From assembly GCA_028705905.1 (NCBI GenBank), contig JAQWCP010000078.1:1-6967 (forward strand): a stretch of 6,967 nt of DNA, written 5' to 3'. Under the pieces are notes generated by a model. It worked only from the letters and a program-made list of their open reading frames with translations, was not told the origin of the DNA and did not search any database. Shown here one piece after another: positions 1-4,964 of the stretch (position 1 is the stretch's first letter; the number at the start of each line of letters is the position of its first letter). The translations under genes and the position numbers were made by a program. Origin of the DNA: Oscillospiraceae bacterium. Lineage in GTDB: Bacteria > Bacillota > Clostridia > Oscillospirales > Oscillospiraceae.

Positions 1-22
1 TCCAAAAGGGTTCCCCCAAAAT

Positions 23-99
23 CTGGGTGTGGCTCAGTTTGGTAGAGCGCTACCTTGGGGTGGTAGAGGTCGCATGTTCGAATCATGTCACTCAGACCA
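23..99 (+). tRNA. tRNA-Pro, anticodon GGG, CCA encoded
   Basis: A complete 77-nt cloverleaf can be folded by eye. The acceptor arms CTGGGTG (23-29) and CACTCAG (89-95) pair over 7 bp with one G-T wobble. The D stem is GCTC/GAGC (32-35 with 44-47). The anticodon stem CTACC/GGTAG (50-54 with 62-66) encloses the loop TTGGGGT, placing anticodon GGG at 57-59, which reads proline CCC/CCU. The T stem GCATG/CATGT flanks TTCGAAT. Discriminator A96 is followed by an encoded CCA at 97-99. tRNA 3' ends are common integration sites for conjugative elements and phages, which fits the accessory genes to the right, but no second copy of the 3' end in direct orientation is visible here. Confidence 0.96.
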
Positions 100-157
100 A
101 AAAAGGAAGGCAATAATGATTTTTGGCTCACAAAGCCAGTAACCATGCGCCTTTCGG

Positions 158-191
158 GGGCTTTCACTTGAAAAAGTGGAAGCCCTTTTTT
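158..191 (+). terminator. Intrinsic terminator after the tRNA
   Basis: A 12-bp stem (158-169 with 174-185, one G-T wobble) closes a GAAA tetraloop (170-173) and is followed by six T residues (186-191). It lies about 60 bp after the tRNA CCA and is the natural end of the tRNA-Pro transcript. The spacer 100-157 holds only a very short ORF and a small GGCT/AGCC hairpin. Confidence 0.88.
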
Positions 192-222
192 CATAGATGT
201 ATCGGGGCAAAATCTTCAGTCA

Positions 223-235
223 GACATGACTCGAA
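223..235 (-). repeat. Inverted tRNA T-arm-like fragment
   Basis: Read on the minus strand, this is TTCGAGTCATGTC, matching TTCGAATCATGTC in the tRNA-Pro T loop and 3' strand (77-89) at 12 of 13 positions, in opposite orientation. Similarity fades on both sides: the 5' T-stem strand is only GCGAG against GCATG, and the acceptor strand does not match. It may be a remnant of a tRNA 3' end left by integration, or chance resemblance to the conserved T loop. Confidence 0.4.
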
Positions 236-320
236 CTCGCAGGTCAGAATCGCCTGCGTAGCGCCCTTTTTATAACCCCCTCTGGGTCATCGAAAAACCA
301 CAACACAGAAAACAAGAATC

Positions 321-371
321 AGCGCCGTTTTATCCGAGCAGAAATGCCTGTGAAAAAACGGCGCTATTTTT
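321..371 (+). terminator. Hairpin, possible intrinsic terminator
   Basis: AGCGCCGTTTT (321-331) is the exact reverse complement of AAAACGGCGCT (355-365). The 23-nt loop can form a small inner helix, and ATTTTT follows at 366-371. This has the shape of an intrinsic terminator, although the loop is long and no gene immediately precedes it. It is a GCGCCG variant of the local GCGCCC repeat. Confidence 0.45.
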
Positions 372-406
372 ATATAAAAACCCCGCAAACCCTTGCAAAT
401 ACTATG

Positions 407-477
407 GCGCCCTTTTTTCTGTGGGCGAAATCTTCTCCTAAAAGCAGGCACAAAACCTCTTACTCAAAAAAGGGCGC
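407..477. repeat. 12-bp perfect inverted repeat
   Basis: GCGCCCTTTTTT (407-418) and AAAAAAGGGCGC (466-477) are perfect reverse complements around a 47-nt spacer. The right arm is shared with the larger 258-480 pairing, so two alternative structures are possible. Confidence 0.6.
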
Positions 478-503
478 TACTCACAACTAAATTAGAAACC
501 GCC

Positions 504-556
504 AAAGGGCGCTGATTGATCGACTGAATCCACAGCCGAAAGTCAGCGCCCTTTTT
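504..556 (+). terminator. Hairpin with T tract just upstream of the first gene
   Basis: AAAGGGCGCTGA (504-515) pairs perfectly with TCAGCGCCCTTT (543-554), and the T run continues to 556. The 27-nt loop has an inner CTG/CAG helix. The A-stretch, GC core and T-stretch order is that of an intrinsic terminator. It ends about 35 bp before the ATG at 592, so it may act as a leader terminator or attenuator for that gene, or end an incoming transcript. Confidence 0.5.
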
Positions 557-591
557 GCGTTTCCCAACAAAAATGAAACGAGGTAATCAAT

Positions 592-1260
592 ATGGACGAG
601 AAATACTTTGCAGAGCTCTCCCGCATTTTGCGTAAGCACGGCATTGAAAGCGGCCCGGTGGAAAATGGACGGCTGGTGATCCAAATGGACGGTCAGCCTG
701 TAGGCCGCATCGAACCGGGCGGTATGCGCTGCGTTGCACCGGGCGATTTGCTGACGGAGGATGCCTCCAAAGCATTCTATCGAGCAGCGCCCTTTGCTGA
801 AATGGTAGCGGAATACATGGAGTCGCTCAAAAGGGCGCCAACACTCATTGCCGAAGGTCTGGATGCCGATTATCTCCTGCTTGCCGAGTTTAACGGCACA
901 GTGCTGGCAGGCAAGGAAATGGAGGGCGGCTACGGAATGCAGTTCGTGACATGGGACTGGAACTACGACCACACCGCTGTGGAACAGGGGCACTACTATC
1001 ACGACAACTATGAAGGCGCAAAGGCGGATTTTGCAGTGCGTTCTGGGCTGATTCAAAAAGGGTGCTACTTTTCCGAGGAACAGCTCACCGAAATGTACCG
1101 CTGTATGCACGACATGCTGGATGGAGAATACGAGCTCACCGACAACCAAGAAACGCTCATCTCCGACACCTGTGAGCAGATTGAAAAAATTGTCCCTGAT
1201 TTACGGCAGCGAATCGCACAAACAGAGGAAGTTACCCACAATTTTGAGCAAACCATGTAA
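592..1260 (+). CDS. Uncharacterised 222-aa accessory protein
   Basis: I do not recognise a named family with confidence. The ATG at 592 follows GAGG (580-583) with 8-nt spacing. The product is soluble and acidic, with no signal peptide or membrane segment. Residues 1-55 look like a small beta-rich module (VIQMDGQPVGRIEPGG around 29-44). The middle, about 97-155, has a dense aromatic and histidine stretch (FVTWDWNYD at 118-126, then GHYYHDNYEGAKADFAVRSG at 133-152) that looks like the conserved core. The C-terminal third, from about 160, is helical. I have a general impression of similar proteins among Firmicutes conjugative-element cargo, but no function is known to me. It is followed by a strong hairpin before the next gene. 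Unusually, two copies of the local GCGCCCTTT word lie within it, in opposite orientations (787-795 and 830-838). Confidence 0.82.
   Translation: MDEKYFAELSRILRKHGIESGPVENGRLVIQMDGQPVGRIEPGGMRCVAPGDLLTEDASKAFYRAAPFAEMVAEYMESLKRAPTLIAEGLDADYLLLAEFNGTVLAGKEMEGGYGMQFVTWDWNYDHTAVEQGHYYHDNYEGAKADFAVRSGLIQKGCYFSEEQLTEMYRCMHDMLDGEYELTDNQETLISDTCEQIEKIVPDLRQRIAQTEEVTHNFEQTM
787..838. repeat. Intragenic inverted repeat of the GCGCCCTTT family
   Basis: GCGCCCTTT (787-795) and AAAGGGCGC (830-838) are perfect 9-bp inverted copies inside the coding sequence, encoding Ala-Pro-Phe and Lys-Arg-Ala around residues 66-82. Further copies sit in the next gene at 1412-1420 (+) and 1801-1809 (-). The word therefore spans coding and non-coding DNA. 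Confidence 0.6.
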
Positions 1261-1267
1261 GCCCACC

Positions 1268-1320
1268 AAAAAGCGGCGGAGTCTACGGTCGTATGACCGA
1301 ACAGGCTCCGCCGCTTTTTT
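1268..1320 (+). terminator. Long hairpin with T tract between genes
   Basis: AAAAAGCGGCGGAG (1268-1281) pairs perfectly over 14 bp with 1306-1319. Inside, CGGTC (1286-1290) and GACCG (1295-1299) close a GTAT tetraloop. Six T residues (1315-1320) finish it. It lies 8 bp after the stop of the 222-aa gene and about 30 bp before the next start, so it should end the first gene's transcript, fully or partly. The A tract on the left arm would also allow termination from the other direction. Confidence 0.8.
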
Positions 1321-1351
1321 CATTTCCGGGCAAAAGAAAGGATTGAGTACG

Positions 1352-2047
1352 ATGACCAAATATTTCATGCACGACACACACTTGGCAGGGCTGGAGGCAG
1401 AGATGATGCTGGCGCCCTTTTTTACACATCGAACCAGCGGGGTGATGATTTTGAGCCGATTCCACTATGACAAAAAGAGTACCAACTGCAAAGACTGCCT
1501 GTCCTATCACAAGGGCTGCACCGAAGCCGCCTGCCCTTGGCTGGCAGAACGGCTGGAGGCCGGGGCGGTATCCTATCGGGAGCTGCTGAAAATTTGCTTT
1601 GAGAATCTTCGCAGCAAGAGGATGAAAGCACGTCTGCGCCACCTCTCCTCCCGCTGTGGCTGGTTTTATGACAGCGCCCACAAAAGCCGATTCCAACTGG
1701 CGCAAGCGGCGCTGGGCGTGAACCTCTCCTCGATGCCGCCCACCTATGCCGCGGCGCTGTTCCTGCTGACCGCTGACCAGCAGCTCTGGCAATGCGCGGA
1801 AAAGGGCGCCACCTGCCACAGCTTCCAATTCGGGCAGATAAAGCTGCGAAACAGCTCCGCCGAAGCTTATGCCCTCTACCAAACGGCCAAGAGCCTTTAC
1901 ACTGGCGTGGAACGCATCACCATATCGGAGCTTGCTGATCCCGAAGTCATTGACGATGCGCTGTTTGCCACCATCGTGGGCGGCATCCTCATTGCCAAAT
2001 TCGGCACGGATGTATTCAAAATTAAGAAATCGGAGGTGTGCTCATGA
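1352..2047 (+). CDS. Hypothetical 231-aa protein with four-cysteine cluster
   Basis: Unrecognised family. The chosen ATG at 1352 has AAAGGA at 1337-1342 with 9-nt spacing. The open frame extends upstream to 1121, but that would run through the terminator hairpin and overlap the previous gene. Residues 46-61 contain C-x2-C-x6-C-x4-C (Cys46, 49, 56, 61), a possible zinc or iron-sulfur site. Downstream is a basic helical stretch (residues about 75-112, ending in HLSSRCGWFYDSAHKSRFQ) and an alanine-rich helix near 131-141. The C-terminus, about 195-220, is hydrophobic (FATIVGGILIAKFG) but short for a membrane helix. Its TGA overlaps the next ATG as ATGA, indicating translational coupling to the ArdA-like gene. 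A nucleic-acid-binding role is a guess from the Cys cluster and basic region. Confidence 0.8.
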   Translation: MTKYFMHDTHLAGLEAEMMLAPFFTHRTSGVMILSRFHYDKKSTNCKDCLSYHKGCTEAACPWLAERLEAGAVSYRELLKICFENLRSKRMKARLRHLSSRCGWFYDSAHKSRFQLAQAALGVNLSSMPPTYAAALFLLTADQQLWQCAEKGATCHSFQFGQIKLRNSSAEAYALYQTAKSLYTGVERITISELADPEVIDDALFATIVGGILIAKFGTDVFKIKKSEVCS

Positions 2048-3228
2048 ATGTGGTATTCAGTAACCCCGGCCATCCCGAATACGGCGTGGCAACCATTCCG
2101 TTCCCCATTCCCAAGGCAGACTACGGCAATTGCCTCTTCACTCTGACGGCACTGGACATTGGCAATGTACTGACCGCCGACTGTAAGGTGGAGGAAATCT
2201 CAGAGGACTCGCCGGGTTTTCAGCGCTTGGTGGGCAGTGCCGGCAATGTGGATGAGCTGGACTATCTGGTCAAGCGGATGGACAGCTTCGACAAGCGGGA
2301 GCTGGCACGGTTCCATGCGGTGGCAATCAGCCAAAAATTCCATGAAGTCAAGGATTTAATCAACCTTACCTTTTGCTGTCAGAATGTGCCCATTGTGCAG
2401 GATTTCACCGATTTACAAAAGGTCGGGCAGCATTGCTACATGGTCAAAAACGGCGGAGCAATGACGATGGAGGATGCGCAGAGCATCGACTTTAAAAAAG
2501 AAGCCCTCAAGCTCCTGCTGAATGAAGAAGGCAAGGTGACTCAATACGGCGTGATTTATGACGAGGGCTTTGCACTGGAGCAGCTCTACGAGGGGCGACG
2601 CTTTCCGCAGTACCGCTATGAGGATTGCGTGATGGAGGTGGAGGTTACCACAGCTAAGGAGATTGCGGAGAACATCACCCCAGTCTGCCACGCCCTACCC
2701 ATGTCAGCCATGCAACTGGAACGCGCCATGCAGCGGGACGGCTTTGCCGATGGCGAGGAATTGGAGCTGCGATTCATGGAAAGCAATCTGCCTGTTGAGG
2801 TCGATGTCCTGCTGGATTTTGAAAGCGAATCCCTTGCAGACTTGAACGCCATGTGCCAAGCGGCGGCGGATTTCACGGCGGAGGATTACGCAAAGCTGGG
2901 CGCTGCCGCACGCTTTACGAAGCCTGCCACCGCAACCGCTTTGCAAAATCTGGCACAGCAGCTTGATTTGTTCGACTTCATCCCTGGCATTCAAACGCCC
3001 CAGGAATACGGTAAACACATGATCATGGAGTCCGGGCATTTTGAGTATGACGAGAATCTGGCAGGCTACTACAATTTTGAAAAGTACGGTGTGGAGCGCA
3101 TGGAACAGGAGTACGGTGAGTTCAACGAGCGCGGCTATATCAGCTACCACGGCGCAGTCAGCATTCCCGAGCTTTTGGGAGGCGTGGACTGTGAGCGTAT
3201 GGATATGACAATGGGAGGGATGGCATGA
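2044..3228 (+). CDS. ArdA-like antirestriction protein, two modules
   Basis: The ATG at 2044 overlaps the preceding stop and follows CGGAGG (2031-2036) by 7 nt. The 394-aa product is strongly acidic: by hand count about 67 Asp/Glu against 31 Lys/Arg, as expected of DNA mimics. Two related modules can be traced. Module 1 (about 15-180) has NVDELDYLVKRM near 68-79, DLINLTFCCQNV near 104-115 and a QYGV turn near 167-170. Module 2 (about 190-370) starts with the strand VMEVEV, then has LQNLAQQLDLFDFIPG near 300-315, YGKHMIMESG near 322-331 and YGVERMEQEYGEFNERGYIS near 348-367. ArdA proteins inhibit type I restriction enzymes by imitating bent B-form DNA; classical ArdA is about 165 aa, so this would be a double-length, divergent relative. 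Activity is inferred, not shown. The gene end also encodes the ribosome binding site of the next gene. Confidence 0.68.
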   Translation: MNVVFSNPGHPEYGVATIPFPIPKADYGNCLFTLTALDIGNVLTADCKVEEISEDSPGFQRLVGSAGNVDELDYLVKRMDSFDKRELARFHAVAISQKFHEVKDLINLTFCCQNVPIVQDFTDLQKVGQHCYMVKNGGAMTMEDAQSIDFKKEALKLLLNEEGKVTQYGVIYDEGFALEQLYEGRRFPQYRYEDCVMEVEVTTAKEIAENITPVCHALPMSAMQLERAMQRDGFADGEELELRFMESNLPVEVDVLLDFESESLADLNAMCQAAADFTAEDYAKLGAAARFTKPATATALQNLAQQLDLFDFIPGIQTPQEYGKHMIMESGHFEYDENLAGYYNFEKYGVERMEQEYGEFNERGYISYHGAVSIPELLGGVDCERMDMTMGGMA

Positions 3229-3656
3229 AGCAAAACCTACATATCCTTTGGCTGAAAGAGCACACAAATTCCTCGGTTCAGAGAATACTTGCAAATGCAA
3301 GCGATGAGCAGCTCCACAAGCTAAAGGACGCCCTGCATCCGCTGGACGCTATTGCCATGCATAAGCTGTGCGGTGTGGTGGATATTGAAATGATTGACTG
3401 CTTCGACCACATTCTGAATGCCGCTGGCAATGTCTCTAACTTTGAATTTTATCCTGATGTGACCACCGAGCGAGAGCTGGGGATTTATCTGGTGGAGAGC
3501 GGCACCATGGACTTTCCCGAAAATGTTCGTGACTACTTGGACTACGCACGAATTGGAATTGAATATCACGCCAACCACAGCGGTGCGTTTATTGATGCCG
3601 GATATGTCACCCGACAGCAGGCGTCAGCGCAGAGCTTCGGCATGCAAATGGTGTAA
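3225..3656 (+). CDS. Small ArdA-related half-module protein
   Basis: The ATG at 3225 overlaps the upstream stop as ATGA, with GGGAGGG at 3213-3219. The 143-aa product lacks the N-terminal beta portion expected of a full ArdA-like unit. Residues about 79-129 (RELGIYLVESGTMDFPENV, then YLDYARIGIEYH, then DAGYVTR) follow the same pattern as the second module of the upstream protein (YGKHMIMESG, YNFEKYGVE, ERGYIS). The N-terminal 75 residues are helical and contain VDIEMIDCFDHILNAAGNV, resembling the LINLTN-type helix of the other modules. It may be a duplicated and shortened partner of the upstream protein, possibly a subunit given tight coupling. The product ends in Met-rich GMQMV. The relationship to ArdA is by eye and less secure than for its neighbours. 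Confidence 0.62.
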   Translation: MKQNLHILWLKEHTNSSVQRILANASDEQLHKLKDALHPLDAIAMHKLCGVVDIEMIDCFDHILNAAGNVSNFEFYPDVTTERELGIYLVESGTMDFPENVRDYLDYARIGIEYHANHSGAFIDAGYVTRQQASAQSFGMQMV

Positions 3657-3686
3657 CAATACCACACACGATAATGGAGGTAAAGC

Positions 3687-4478
3687 ATGGGCGTAAACAT
3701 CAGAGAAGAACGATTTGAATATGTGGAGCTATTCGGCAAACCGGCGCTGTTCACCAACTCTCGGATTGACCGCGGCACCGTGCCGGAGGGCTGGTATGCC
3801 TACGATCTGCGGGGCAGCGATCACGACCCCGGCGAGCCGGTGACGGTGGAACCCAAGGTTGGAGTCAACCACGCGGGAACCATCCTAATCCACGAGCCGG
3901 TCGCTATTCCGAAAGCGGGCTGCCGTTCCCTAAAAGGGCGGCTGGACTTTCTTGGAGAACAGTATTCCCTGAAAGAATTTTGCGATGTGCGCAGCCTCAA
4001 CTATCCGACTGACAACCGAAAATTTATGCTGCGCCCTGCCTCGCCCGATGAGGCGGGGCTTTTCTATTCCTCAGAGCAAAACGATGCCGAGCTTTTCACG
4101 GTGGGACATCTGCGCATGGATTTCGGGCACAAGGGCAGCGAGTTTTGGCACACATGGTGGGAGCATAACGGTGATGCACTGAATACTGCCGACTTTAGAA
4201 CCGAGCTGAATGCATTCATGGAGGAAATGCGAAAAAGCGGTCCGTTGCAGAGCTTGCAGGAAATGCAAAGCTACTGCTTTACCCACGGCGGCAGCATTGC
4301 GGTGGAAAGTTCTCATCACGGCTACGTGGCGGAATCAGAGCATTATCGTTTCTGCCTGCGCTGCACCCCCGTGCAAGGAGATTACAACGCATATCTGTAT
4401 ATTTACGACAAGCGCCAGCAGGAGCTGTTGATGGCGGCACCCAAAGAGGAACAAGGCATGAACATGACCATGGGATGA
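3687..4478 (+). CDS. LPD28-like domain protein, 263 aa
   Basis: The ATG at 3687 follows GGAGG (3676-3680) by 6 nt and lies 30 bp after the preceding stop. The N-terminal 70 residues (FEYVELFGKPALFTNSRIDR, TVPEGWYAYDLR, then VEPKVGVNHAGTILIHEPV) match what I recall of LPD28, a small domain of unknown role found in large polyvalent proteins of phages and conjugative elements and also alone in Firmicutes elements. A second segment (about 112-245) begins RKFMLRPASPDEAGLFYS and contains TVGHLRMDFGHKGSEFWHTW and YCFTHGGSI, with many His, Trp and Tyr residues; it appears to be a separate conserved domain that I cannot name. No signal or membrane segment is seen. The C-terminus GMNMTMG resembles the tail of the 394-aa ArdA-like protein, where the same codons carry the next gene's ribosome binding site, yet here no rightward gene follows. 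Confidence 0.75.
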   Translation: MGVNIREERFEYVELFGKPALFTNSRIDRGTVPEGWYAYDLRGSDHDPGEPVTVEPKVGVNHAGTILIHEPVAIPKAGCRSLKGRLDFLGEQYSLKEFCDVRSLNYPTDNRKFMLRPASPDEAGLFYSSEQNDAELFTVGHLRMDFGHKGSEFWHTWWEHNGDALNTADFRTELNAFMEEMRKSGPLQSLQEMQSYCFTHGGSIAVESSHHGYVAESEHYRFCLRCTPVQGDYNAYLYIYDKRQQELLMAAPKEEQGMNMTMG

Positions 4479-4479
4479 G

Positions 4480-4508
4480 AAAACGGCAAGATGAAAATCA
4501 TCCTGCCG
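4480..4508 (-). terminator. Intrinsic terminator of the XRE repressor gene
   Basis: On the minus strand CGGCAGGATGA pairs with TCATCTTGCCG (4508-4498 with 4494-4484; 11 bp, one G-U wobble, 3-nt loop) and is followed by TTTT (4483-4480). It begins 5 bp after the repressor stop. In the plus direction one pair becomes an A-C mismatch and there is no T tract, so it mainly serves the leftward gene. Confidence 0.78.
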
Positions 4509-4512
4509 CCTC

Positions 4513-4827
4513 TTACTTCTCAAGCCCTTTAATCATGTCAAATACAAATGTGCGCTTGTCTGCCGGTTGCTTGCGAAGAATCGAAAGCATTTCTGCCTCC
4601 TGTAAATTTAGCTCCGAAGCCCGCAGCGTGGATTTAATGTCGGTTCTTCCGAGAATGTAATCCACCGAGCTGTCCAGCGCATCCGCCAGCTTTACCAGCA
4701 TTTCCGCAGGTGGCACAGCCTTGCCGATTTCATAGCCGCTGATGGTCTCCTGCGATACATTCAGTTCCATGGCAAGGCGAAGCTGTGTCAGCCCTTTTGC
4801 TTCCCTAAGTTGTTTGAGTCGTTCCAC
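4513..4827 (-). CDS. XRE/Cro-CI family transcriptional repressor, 104 aa
   Basis: This is the only leftward gene. I take the GTG at 4827-4825 as start because AAAGGAGGAG (4842-4833) sits just upstream with proper spacing; the longer in-frame ATG at 4845 would place that ribosome binding site inside the gene. Residues 1-61 form a classic HTH_3 domain: ERLKQLREAKGLTQ (2-15), recognition-helix region VSQETISGYEIGKAVPP (24-40), then LVKLADALDSSVDYILGR (44-61). The C-terminal 43 residues (LNLQEAEMLSILRKQPADKR and onward) are helical and probably dimerise the protein; no peptidase or sensor domain is present. It is divergent from the SLOG gene across a 137-bp region with repeated 17-bp sites near both starts, so it probably represses both itself and the SLOG operon. 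Confidence 0.92.
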   Translation of the reverse strand: MERLKQLREAKGLTQLRLAMELNVSQETISGYEIGKAVPPAEMLVKLADALDSSVDYILGRTDIKSTLRASELNLQEAEMLSILRKQPADKRTFVFDMIKGLEK

Positions 4828-4846
4828 AAATGCTCCTCCTTTCAAG

Positions 4847-4863
4847 TATGGATGATGTCAATA
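4847..4863. promoter_or_regulatory. Candidate XRE operator, left copy
   Basis: TATGGATGATGTCAATA matches the right-hand site (4915-4931) at 15 of 17 positions. It lies just downstream of the leftward -10 (4872-4867), where a bound repressor would block that promoter. Confidence 0.6.
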
Positions 4864-4866
4864 CAA

Positions 4867-4872
4867 ATTATA
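4867..4872 (-). promoter_or_regulatory. Leftward -10 element for the repressor gene
   Basis: On the minus strand 4872-4867 reads TATAAT, a perfect sigma-A -10, about 40 bp upstream of the GTG. No good -35 lies at the expected distance; that position falls in the dyad at 4884-4898, so the promoter may be weak or activator-dependent. Confidence 0.5.
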
Positions 4873-4882
4873 TCCCTATTGC

Positions 4883-4911
4883 TTGACTGTAACAGTCAGG
4901 TTGTTTATACT
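4883..4911 (+). promoter_or_regulatory. Near-consensus sigma-A promoter for the SLOG gene
   Basis: TTGACT (4883-4888) and TATACT (4906-4911) are separated by exactly 17 bp. Transcription would start near 4918, about 47 bp before the GTG at 4965. The -35 is embedded in the dyad at 4884-4898 and the start point in the palindrome at 4915-4931, so strong repression is expected. Confidence 0.8.
4884..4898. promoter_or_regulatory. Central dyad overlapping the -35
   Basis: TGACTG-TAA-CAGTCA is a perfect 6-bp dyad with a 3-nt centre. It covers the rightward -35 and the expected leftward -35 region. It differs from the flanking TATGGA sites, so it may bind the same repressor with different affinity or another regulator. 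Confidence 0.55.
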
Positions 4912-4914
4912 GTG

Positions 4915-4931
4915 TATGGATTATGTCCATA
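4915..4931. promoter_or_regulatory. Candidate XRE operator, right copy
   Basis: TATGGA-TTATG-TCCATA is a perfect 6-bp palindrome with a 5-nt centre, beginning 3 bp after the rightward -10. Together with the near-copy at 4847-4863 it makes a symmetric pair of sites around the two divergent promoters. Confidence 0.65.
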
Positions 4932-4964
4932 TTACACATAAATATAATGACTGGAGGATGGGGC

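Larger units (their letters stand above)
258..480. repeat. 14-bp inverted repeat enclosing smaller ones
   Basis: GTAGCGCCCTTTTT (258-271) and AAAAAGGGCGCTAC (467-480) are perfect reverse complements separated by 195 bp. The interval contains a smaller perfect inverted repeat (321-365) and a start arm at 407-418 that competes for the same right-hand partner. The arms belong to the GCGCCCTTT family found through the first 1.8 kb. Confidence 0.65.
192..591. other. 400-bp non-coding region rich in inverted repeats
   Basis: No reading frame here has a believable start, ribosome binding site and protein-like composition on either strand. The stretch is instead filled with related inverted repeats (258-271 with 467-480; 321-331 with 355-365; 407-418 with 466-477; 504-515 with 543-554) and a tRNA T-arm-like fragment at 223-235. 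No convincing sigma-A promoter for the gene at 592 was found. The region could be a structured leader or small RNA, a set of overlapping terminators, or a recombination or transfer-origin region; the sequence alone does not decide. Confidence 0.6.

Noticed and set aside
116..142. Eight-residue ORF with a good AAGGAAGG site between the tRNA and its terminator, possibly a leader peptide.
   Set aside because: Too short to support, no regulated gene directly after the terminator, and no run of regulatory codons.
192..290. Minus-strand reading frame through the tRNA-like fragment.
   Set aside because: Its codons simply translate a T-arm-like sequence; there is no start site or ribosome binding site, so it is not called as a gene.
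258..556. CRISPR-like array suggested by recurring short repeats.
   Set aside because: Repeat units are only 9-14 bp, occur in both orientations and have irregular spacing, so they do not form a direct-repeat and spacer array.
487..1149. Long minus-strand open frame opposite the 222-aa gene.
   Set aside because: No ribosome binding site, Cys/His/Phe-rich composition typical of antisense reading, and the plus-strand gene is clearly better supported.
1121..1351. Upstream extension of the 231-aa gene.
   Set aside because: It would overlap the previous gene and read through a strong terminator hairpin; the ATG at 1352 has a good ribosome binding site.
2704..3300. Minus-strand open frame opposite the double ArdA-like gene.
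   Set aside because: Antisense shadow with no start signals; the plus strand has coherent protein motifs and coupling.
4923..4964. Earlier ATG for the SLOG gene.
   Set aside because: It lies inside the palindromic operator, only about 5 bp after the expected transcription start, without a ribosome binding site; GTG 4965 is far better.
4828..4964. Toxin-antitoxin pair made of the XRE gene and its neighbour.
   Set aside because: The genes are divergent rather than in one operon, and the neighbour is a clear SLOG/DUF1273 protein rather than a known toxin family.
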